64,000 nucleotides of DNA from Paenibacillus beijingensis (GTDB lineage Bacteria; Bacillota; Bacilli; Paenibacillales; Paenibacillaceae): positions 3,685,501 to 3,749,500 of the forward strand of contig NZ_CP011058.1 in NCBI RefSeq assembly GCF_000961095.1, given 5' to 3'. Positions 58,751 to 64,000 of the stretch are shown here, in pieces. The position numbers and the translations under genes are program-made. The notes under the pieces were generated by a model. That model saw only the letters and a list, made by a program, of their open reading frames with translations, was not told the origin of the DNA and made no database searches. Within the stretch, counting starts at the first letter, position 1, and every line of letters begins with the position of its first letter.

Positions 58751-59729
58751 GCAATATATTCAAATAAGGATCGTTATTTTTAGGGAAATGAATGACCATC
58801 TCGGTAAACGAACCGACCTCGGAGGTACACGTAATATAGTGCCCCAGCTTCCTCGAAAGCTCCTGCGCCAAATACAGCCCCATTCCCGTCGATTTCATAT
58901 GGGTTCGGCCGTTGGTTCCGGTAAATCCGCGGTTAAAAATACGGGGGAGATCCTTGCGGTCGATGCCGATTCCATTGTCCCGGATGACGAGCAGTTTTTC
59001 CTGCGGGGTTACCCGTGTCACAATCGATACTTCCCCGTGATTTCCCGTGTACTTCAAGCTGTTCGTAACGAGCTGGTGGACGATATATTGCAGCCATTTC
59101 GAATCGCTCTGCACGACCGCCCGCTCTACGTCAAGCGAGATCCGGATTTTTTTGGAGATGAACGAACGGGAATGACTTTTGACGACTTCTTTAATTAAAG
59201 GCTCCAGGTCGCAGTTGATCAACTCGTAGTCTTGATTGAAGCTGTCGAGCTTGGCGTAATACAACGCCTGATCCACGTAATGCTCCACTCGTGAAAGCTC
59301 TTCTTCCAGGCTTTTGGCGTCTACTTCCGTTTGCCGCATCAAGCGCATGACGGAAATCGGAATCTTAATCTCATGGAACCAGGAAACAATAAAATTATAA
59401 TATTCATTCTGTTTGGCCTGGACTTCATTCAAGGCCCGAATATGAGCCTTCTCCATCTTTTCCATTGCCTGATGATAGGCTTCGGCTTCAAGTGAGAGCT
59501 GCTCGCTGTCCTCATCGTTCATATGCCGGATCGCATGCACATTTTTTCTGTAACGATGAAAGAAGAACCCGGCCACCAGCAGCAGATGGAGGATCAGGGC
59601 ATACCCAATACTGTCCCAATGCCACCACATGTGGGACTCCATATAAAAAACAGCTGTTGCAATCAGGAAGCTTGCCGCATACAAGAGGAGATAGGATTGC
59701 TCGTATTTGAGAAAACGCCAAAATCTCAT
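58731..59729 (-). CDS. BceS-type intramembrane-sensing histidine kinase
   Basis: A 332-residue kinase. Two close helices at about residues 12-30 and 38-58 have almost no extracellular loop, which defines the intramembrane-sensing group. The phospho-acceptor H119 is in VSWFHEIKIPISVMRL. The ATPase domain has an N box VTNSLKYTGNHGE, G1 IRDNGIGI and GTGMGL-like TGMGLYLAQELS. It needs the BceAB-type transporter for sensing. The gene starts four bases inside the regulator gene and converges on the transporter. Its last residues (QQSQTQ) coincide with the arm of a hairpin. Confidence 0.92.
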   Translation of the reverse strand: MRFWRFLKYEQSYLLLYAASFLIATAVFYMESHMWWHWDSIGYALILHLLLVAGFFFHRYRKNVHAIRHMNDEDSEQLSLEAEAYHQAMEKMEKAHIRALNEVQAKQNEYYNFIVSWFHEIKIPISVMRLMRQTEVDAKSLEEELSRVEHYVDQALYYAKLDSFNQDYELINCDLEPLIKEVVKSHSRSFISKKIRISLDVERAVVQSDSKWLQYIVHQLVTNSLKYTGNHGEVSIVTRVTPQEKLLVIRDNGIGIDRKDLPRIFNRGFTGTNGRTHMKSTGMGLYLAQELSRKLGHYITCTSEVGSFTEMVIHFPKNNDPYLNILQQSQTQ

Positions 59730-60397
59730 TCGATGATATACCCCATTCCTTTGCGGGTGACGATAAAATCATCGAGCCCAATGTCGGCGACCTTGCGCCG
59801 CAAGCGGTTTACATTGACGGTTAACGTATTGTCATCGATAAACTGCTCATCATGCCAGAGCGCCTGCATCAAATCGTCCCTTGAGACGATCTTGCCGATA
59901 TTGCGCATCATAACCTGCAGAACGATAAATTCATTCCGCGACAGCTCCGTCGTCCTGCCCCCATATTGAACGGAGGAGTTCGACAAGTTGAACGTCAGTT
60001 CCCGGTGCTTCAATTGCAACGTTTCATCCTGATACGTATAGTTGCGCCGCAACAGCGCGTTTACTTTGGCTACGAGGACATCTAAATCGAACGGCTTCTG
60101 CACGAAATCGTCGCCGCCCATGTTGATCGCCATAATGATATCCATATTTTGATTTCGGGAAGACAGAAAGATAATCGGCACCTTCGACACCGACCGGATT
60201 TGCTGGCACCAGAAAAAACCGTCATATACCGGCAAGTTGATATCGAGCAGTATCAGGTGGGGCTGATATTTGACAACATCGTCCTTCACCTGTTCAAACG
60301 CCGTCAATTCAATGACCCCGTACTGCCATTTTCGAAGCGTGTCCGCCACGATCGTTCTGATTTTCTCATCGTCTTCGACGAGCATGATTTGAAACAG
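59726..60397 (-). CDS. BceR-type response regulator (OmpR family), probable CTG start
   Basis: An OmpR-type regulator of about 223 residues. The receiver has the acidic pair in MLVEDDEKIR, the phospho-acceptor Asp in LILLDINLP (D52 when counted from CTG), and FVQKPFDLDVL. The winged-helix DNA-binding domain has RNEFIVLQVMMRNIGKIVSR and NTLTVNVNRLRRKV. The first ATG in frame (60385) lacks a ribosome site at a proper distance. Four codons upstream, CTG TTT CAA ATC gives the usual family start MFQIMLVEDD, and GGGGGAAG lies five bases before the CTG. The CTG start is an inference. It is co-transcribed with the kinase and probably activates the ABC genes through the GTGAC dyad. Confidence 0.88.
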   Translation of the reverse strand: MFQIMLVEDDEKIRTIVADTLRKWQYGVIELTAFEQVKDDVVKYQPHLILLDINLPVYDGFFWCQQIRSVSKVPIIFLSSRNQNMDIIMAINMGGDDFVQKPFDLDVLVAKVNALLRRNYTYQDETLQLKHRELTFNLSNSSVQYGGRTTELSRNEFIVLQVMMRNIGKIVSRDDLMQALWHDEQFIDDNTLTVNVNRLRRKVADIGLDDFIVTRKGMGYIIE

Positions 60398-60541
60398 AGC
60401 AACTTCCCCCTTTCGAAGGGAGACCGAATTTTTTCCAGTATAGCATCTAAAGCAGGCGGTTTTCTAGCAAGAGGGCACGGGGGCTGCGGACATCGCGCAT
60501 ACCGGTCTGAGCGGCTCTACTCGAAGGGAAAAAATGGTTGA

Positions 60542-60717
60542 CATCGAAAATGGCAAAAGCTATATTGGGCCAAGTACGATCCTGCACTTGAAGCCCGAAT
60601 CTCGGGCATTGAAACACAACGAATCGATTATATGGCGGCCTTGCATCGCACGGAGGGGATGGAAGAGTCTGAAGCGGTGGGCCGGGCCCGGTTGATCTAC
60701 TTGGCTTATTTGGGCTA
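60542..60717 (+). pseudogene. C-terminal fragment of a TetR-family regulator
   Basis: One frame reads WAKYDPALEARISGIETQRI, then DYMAALHRTEGMEE and SEAVGRARLIYLAYLG before TAA. A closing helix with Glu-Ala then R-A-x-L-x-Y-x-A-x-L-G is the standard end of many TetR proteins. The DNA-binding half is absent, and a stop precedes 60542. It is not expected to act. The rest of 60398-60762 holds no gene that can be recognised. Confidence 0.6.
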
Positions 60718-60762
60718 AAGAAATGAAATTTGCAGGTTCAGCGATTATGGGAGGTAACCGAC

Positions 60763-61185
60763 ATGGCGGGATTCATGATGTTCTCTTCTGCTATTATTCT
60801 CGGATTGATCAGCCTGCTCCATTATTATTGGGCTTTTGGAGGAAGATGGGGCGTTCACGTCGTCATGTATGCAAGGGAGGGGGAACATCAGCCCGCCCAT
60901 TATCCCGGAGCGGCCGCAACGATCATCGTGGCGACGCTTATTTTGCTCGCCGGTTTCCTTCTTCCGATACAAGGCGGGTATGTTCCATCCATCGAAGCAA
61001 ACCTGTGGACGCGCTCGGGCTGCATCGTCTGTGCTTTCGTATTTGTCGTCCGGGCGATTGGGGAATTCAAGTATTTAGGTTTTTTCAAAAGAGTCAGGCA
61101 TTCGGCCTTTTCCAAGTACGATACATGGTTGTACAGTCCGCTCTGTCTCTATCTCGGAATAACGTTCGTGTTGATTTTGGTCTAA
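60763..61185 (+). CDS. DUF3995 small membrane protein
   Basis: A 140-residue protein with about four helices (residues 4-24, 50-68, 80-100, 118-138). The SLLHYYWAFGGRWG motif in its first helix-loop is the hallmark of DUF3995. A conserved RAIGEFKYLGFFK loop and the end YLGITFVLIL follow. Its function is unknown. The ATG at 60763 is preceded by GGGAGG. A longer frame from 60730 lacks a site. It stands alone between the TetR remnant and the MarR gene. Confidence 0.82.
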   Translation: MAGFMMFSSAIILGLISLLHYYWAFGGRWGVHVVMYAREGEHQPAHYPGAAATIIVATLILLAGFLLPIQGGYVPSIEANLWTRSGCIVCAFVFVVRAIGEFKYLGFFKRVRHSAFSKYDTWLYSPLCLYLGITFVLILV

Positions 61186-61303
61186 CAAAGAAGTTTTCGC
61201 TGCAGGTTCGTTAATTTGCTATAACAGATGCTATAATAATAAGAAATTCAAATGAGGAATGTTGAAGCCCGTGAAATATTTCTGTGAAACAGGTGATCGA
61301 ACG

Positions 61304-61738
61304 ATGGAAAATGACCCGAATAATCGGCTTATCACGAGCTGGCTAACTTTAACGCAGATCCAAATGAACATTGCAAATGAACTGGAAGCCGCCTTGCAGG
61401 AGGAATATCATCTATCGCTAAAAGAGTTTTATTTGCTTTTATTTTTATCCGAGGCTCCCGATAAAAAGCTGAGATTGCAGCAGTTGGAGACGATGGTCGG
61501 GTTAAGCCAGAGCGCCATGTCCAGACTTGTCAGCCGATTTGAAGCAAAGGGCTGCGGAGCCTTGCAACGGCACATTTGTGACGATGACCGCAGAGGCGTT
61601 TACACTTCTTTGACCCGAATAGGGGAAGAAAAGCTCGAAAAAGCTTTAGTTACCTTCAAAGCGGTCCTTGAAAAACAGCTGTCGGAAGTCGAGATGCAAA
61701 GCCTGCTGCAGCAGTTCATCCATCTGAACAGCAGATAG
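61304..61738 (+). CDS. MarR-family transcriptional regulator
   Basis: A 144-residue regulator. The core winged helix is at about residues 35-105: LRLQQLETMVGLSQSAMSRL, then VSRFEAKGCGALQRHICDDD and DRRGVYTSLTRIGEEKLEKA. The DxR-RG wing is intact. Two cysteines at the end of the recognition region might allow redox sensing. The ATG at 61304 follows AGGTGAT. Starts at GTG 61271 or TTG 61259 are possible. It lies 156 bases ahead of an ene-reductase gene with a dyad at that promoter, the usual layout of an electrophile-sensing pair. Confidence 0.85.
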   Translation: MENDPNNRLITSWLTLTQIQMNIANELEAALQEEYHLSLKEFYLLLFLSEAPDKKLRLQQLETMVGLSQSAMSRLVSRFEAKGCGALQRHICDDDRRGVYTSLTRIGEEKLEKALVTFKAVLEKQLSEVEMQSLLQQFIHLNSR

Positions 61739-61809
61739 TCGCTTTTGATTCGGCGTTTCGGTAAGCGTCTCTCTTCCTTGACCTTGACAACAATGAGCCC
61801 AGTCCACGC

Positions 61810-61853
61810 TTGACGGGTAAATTGAACTATGCTAATTTATATGCATGTGCATA
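61810..61853 (+). promoter_or_regulatory. Promoter and probable MarR operator ahead of namA
   Basis: TTGACG, 17 bases and TAATTT resemble a sigma-A promoter. TATGCA and TGCATA form a perfect dyad around TG (61840-61853) just downstream of the -10, where a bound MarR dimer would block transcription. Confidence 0.55.
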
Positions 61854-61894
61854 CATTATTTAAGTGTATGAATCGAATCCATGGAGGTTTCGCT

Positions 61895-62926
61895 ATGAAC
61901 CATTTATTTACCCCTTACAAGTTGAAAGGATTGGAACTGAAAAATCGGGTCGTTATGCCGCCGATGTGCCAATACTCCGTCACAAGCAAGGACGGCATCG
62001 CGACGGATTGGCACTACCAGCACTATGTAAGCCGGGCAATTGGCGGAGCGGGCCTTATTATAATCGAAATGACGGATGTGGAGCCTGACGGCCGGATTAC
62101 CGACTTTGATTTGGGATTATGGTCGGACGATCATATTCCGGCATTAGCCCGGATTGTGGAAGCTTGTCATCAGTATGGAGCCAAAGTCGGCATCCAAATC
62201 GCTCATGCCGGCCGTAAAGCGGAAGATGCCGCAGTTCCGGTTGCACCGTCGGCCGTACCTTTTAACAGTGAATTCAAAACCCCGAGAGCTCTTACGACAG
62301 ATGAAGTAAAGCAAATGGTTGAAAAATTCCGCCTGGCCGTCGAGCGTGCCGTAAAAGCCGGAGTGGACGTGATCGAGCTTCACGGTGCGCACGGATACTT
62401 GATTCATCAATTTCACTCCCCATTAACGAACCAAAGAACCGATGAGTACGGTGAAGACTTGACGAAATTCGGCAAAGAAGTCATTCAAGCGGCCAAAAGC
62501 GTCATGCCGGCCGATATGCCGTTGATTATGCGCGTTTCCGCCCGGGAATATGTAGAAGGCGGATATGGAATCAAAGAGAGCACCGCATTTTGCAAGGAAT
62601 ATCAAGAAGCCGGTGTTGACATGTTGCACGTCAGCGCGGGAGGAGAGGGAGCAATCGCCGCTCATGGGAAACCGGGAACGCATGTCGCTTATCAGGTTCC
62701 GCTTGCAAGAGAATTAAAGCAATCGCTGCAAATTCCCGTTATTGCGGTAGGAAGATTGGATGAACCGGTGCTTGCGGACGCTGTGATCGGCAACGAAGAT
62801 GCCGACCTTGTCGCCGTCGGCAGAGGGATGCTGAGAAATCCATACTGGACCTTGGAAGCGGGGGTAGCACTTAAGAAAGAAACGAGCATACCGAAGCAGT
62901 ATGTGTTTGGCTTCCCAAAAAATTGA
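61895..62926 (+). CDS. namA: NADPH dehydrogenase NamA (old yellow enzyme, YqjM type)
   Basis: A 343-residue FMN ene-reductase that reduces double bonds of unsaturated aldehydes, ketones and nitro compounds with NADPH. It has the YqjM-type features: LFTPYKLKGLELKNRVVMPP, C25 and Y27 in MCQYSV (redox-tuning Cys and substrate-side Tyr), ELHGAHGYLIHQFHSPLTNQ with the two substrate His, SAREYVEGGYG, and a C-terminal VAVGRGMLRNPYW with FMN-phosphate contacts. The ATG at 61895 follows GGAGG. An earlier in-frame start at 61829 would run through the operator. Control by the MarR protein upstream is likely. Confidence 0.93.
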   Translation: MNHLFTPYKLKGLELKNRVVMPPMCQYSVTSKDGIATDWHYQHYVSRAIGGAGLIIIEMTDVEPDGRITDFDLGLWSDDHIPALARIVEACHQYGAKVGIQIAHAGRKAEDAAVPVAPSAVPFNSEFKTPRALTTDEVKQMVEKFRLAVERAVKAGVDVIELHGAHGYLIHQFHSPLTNQRTDEYGEDLTKFGKEVIQAAKSVMPADMPLIMRVSAREYVEGGYGIKESTAFCKEYQEAGVDMLHVSAGGEGAIAAHGKPGTHVAYQVPLARELKQSLQIPVIAVGRLDEPVLADAVIGNEDADLVAVGRGMLRNPYWTLEAGVALKKETSIPKQYVFGFPKN

Positions 62927-62942
62927 CGGAACGAACCACAAA

Positions 62943-62971
62943 TTGACAGCTTTGCAGTAAACGTGTAAGAT
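62943..62971 (+). promoter_or_regulatory. Sigma-A promoter of the metY-type gene
   Basis: TTGACA, a 17-base spacer and TAAGAT: a consensus -35 and a good -10. The transcript would begin near 62978, about 120 bases before the ATG. Confidence 0.75.
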
Positions 62972-63031
62972 TAAATTGTATTATTCCAACCGGAGAAATA
63001 AGGAAAAAATTTTCGGCTGACCAGAACACTG

Positions 63032-63074
63032 GAGACTGAAAGGACCCGCCAAGGGATCCTGCAGTCTCTTTTTT
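63032..63074 (+). terminator. Terminator hairpin in the leader of the metY-type gene (possible attenuator)
   Basis: GAGACTG pairs with CAGTCTC, and inside it AGGA pairs with TCCT. TTTTTT follows at once. It lies between a good promoter (62943-62971) and the ribosome site of the downstream gene, so it acts either as the terminator of namA or as an attenuator in the leader. No SAM-box or T-box consensus was recognised in the 55 bases before it. Confidence 0.8.
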
Positions 63075-63100
63075 GCGTTGGACGATAAAGGAGAGAGTCT

Positions 63101-64000
63101 ATGACCGATCGGCAGGAGAAAGAGAAGCGGTGGAGATTCGATACGAAGCAGGTGCATGCCGGTCAATTGGCCGATCCAGTGACAGGCGCGCGTGCGGTTC
63201 CCATCTATCAGAGCACGTCGTTTGTTTTCAAAAATACGGAGCATGCGCGTGCGGTGATCAACTTTGAAGAGCTCGGCAACACGTATACGCGGATCAGCAA
63301 CCCGACGAATGAGGTGCTGGAGCAGCGCATCGCGGCTCTGGAAGGAGGCGTGGGAGCGCTGGCCGTCGCATCCGGTTCTGCGGCCGTTACCTATTCGATC
63401 TTTAATATCGCCGGAGCCGGCGACGAAATCGTTTCTGCCAGCACGCTGTACGGCGGCACCTTCAATCTGTTTGATGTGACGCTGCCGAAGCTCGGCATTA
63501 CGACGCGATTCGTCCAACCCGATGATCCGGAAAATTTCCGCCGTGCGATTACGGACAAGACGAAGGCGCTGTTCGTCGAATCGATCGGAAATCCCGGGCT
63601 CAATATCGCGGATATCCGCAAAATCGCCGATATCGCGCATGAGCACGGCATTCCGCTGATCGTTGACAATACGTTCGGGACGCCATACCTGATCCGTCCT
63701 CTCGAGCATGGCGCGGACATCGTCGTCCATTCCGCAACGAAGTTTATCGGCGGACACGGGACGTCCATCGGCGGCTTGATCGTGGATGGGGGCACGTTCG
63801 ACTGGACGAACGGCAAGTTTCCGGGCTTTACGGAGCCTGACAAGAGTTATAACGGCATCCGGTATGTGGAGAAGTTTGCCGAGCTTGCCTTCATTACGAA
63901 GGTAAGAGTGCAATTTCTGCGCGATATCGGCGCGGCGATCAGTCCGTTCAACTCGTTCCTGCTGCTGCAGGGACTCGAAACGCTGTCGCTGCGGGTGGAG
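63101..64000 (+). CDS. metY: O-acetylhomoserine sulfhydrylase-like PLP enzyme (homocysteine synthase), 3' end outside the window
   Basis: The first 300 residues of a MetY-type enzyme that makes homocysteine from O-acetylhomoserine and sulfide in the cytoplasm. It begins with FDTKQVHAGQLADPVTGARA and PIYQSTSFVFKN. TYTRISNPTNEVLEQRIAAL is the usual substrate/PLP region. GGTFNLFDVTLPKLGI distinguishes the MetY group from cystathionine synthases. VDNTFGTPYLIRP and K214 in HSATKFIGGHGT hold the PLP. The C-terminal third is beyond the window. AAGGAGAG precedes the ATG. A leader with a terminator hairpin lies upstream, so sulfur control by attenuation is possible. Confidence 0.9.
   Translation, partial: MTDRQEKEKRWRFDTKQVHAGQLADPVTGARAVPIYQSTSFVFKNTEHARAVINFEELGNTYTRISNPTNEVLEQRIAALEGGVGALAVASGSAAVTYSIFNIAGAGDEIVSASTLYGGTFNLFDVTLPKLGITTRFVQPDDPENFRRAITDKTKALFVESIGNPGLNIADIRKIADIAHEHGIPLIVDNTFGTPYLIRPLEHGADIVVHSATKFIGGHGTSIGGLIVDGGTFDWTNGKFPGFTEPDKSYNGIRYVEKFAELAFITKVRVQFLRDIGAAISPFNSFLLLQGLETLSLRVE

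Noticed and set aside
62978..63074. SAM riboswitch or T-box in the metY leader
   Set aside because: The conserved cores of these elements were looked for and not found. Only the promoter and terminator are supported.

Overview
The window looks like a chromosomal segment of a spore-forming Gram-positive bacterium close to Paenibacillus (Paenibacillaceae). The signs are GerA-type germination genes, several YesM-type sensor kinases paired with AraC-type response regulators, many lipoprotein sugar-binding proteins, an S-layer-homology remnant, a Bce-type peptide-resistance module and strong purine-rich ribosome binding sites. Composition is close to 50 % GC by eye. No rRNA, tRNA, CRISPR array, intact transposase or phage gene was seen.

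Layout. 1-1570: a patch of gene remnants (VOC protein end, MFS pieces, a trans-sulfuration enzyme end, a piece of a coiled-coil repeat protein). 1731-9350: two sensing modules, kinase + regulator + sugar-binding lipoprotein, then a kinase overlapping a second binding lipoprotein. 9405-14798 (minus): two tandem secreted GH31 glycosidases, followed by an AraC-type response regulator (15369-17003) with no kinase partner beside it. 17235-20436: germination genes gerA and an in-frame GerC-GerB fusion. 20463-22916 (minus): a LysM-GMC oxidoreductase and a coiled-coil protein built of 14-residue repeats. 23083-24549: a ThuA-like protein and a small membrane protein behind an operator-occupied promoter.

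24765-39559: a compact 14-gene, one-strand catabolic operon. It holds a sugar importer (binding protein and two permeases), a Gfo/Idh/MocA oxidoreductase, a TIM-barrel isomerase, an AAC(3)-type acetyltransferase, an M81 metallopeptidase, two SDRs, a class-III aminotransferase, an IlvD/Edd dehydratase, an RraA-like protein, an SMP-30 lactonase and an FAH-family hydrolase. The lactonase, dehydratase, SDR and FAH members fit a non-phosphorylative deoxy-sugar-acid route ending in pyruvate. The amino-group enzymes suggest that the substrate carries nitrogen. This is the best candidate for an undescribed pathway here.

39596-40405: two decayed genes (MocR, LysE). 40579-47566 (minus): an MFS exporter, an aldose-epimerase-like protein, and an importer operon with its own oxidoreductase. 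It is controlled from the divergent side by IclR, kinase and response regulator genes joined by 4-base overlaps (48054-52161). 52250-55952: an SLH remnant, a quinone oxidoreductase, a 14-TM MFS pump and a divergent LysR. 55979-60397: a BceAB-type ABC transporter convergent with its BceS/BceR-type two-component system, the regulator probably using a CTG start. 60542-64000: a TetR remnant, a DUF3995 protein, MarR plus NADPH dehydrogenase NamA, and the start of a MetY-type homocysteine synthase behind a leader that ends in a terminator hairpin.

None of the three sugar importers brings an ATPase, so they probably share one encoded elsewhere. All assignments rest on reading motifs and family patterns by eye; no database search was run.
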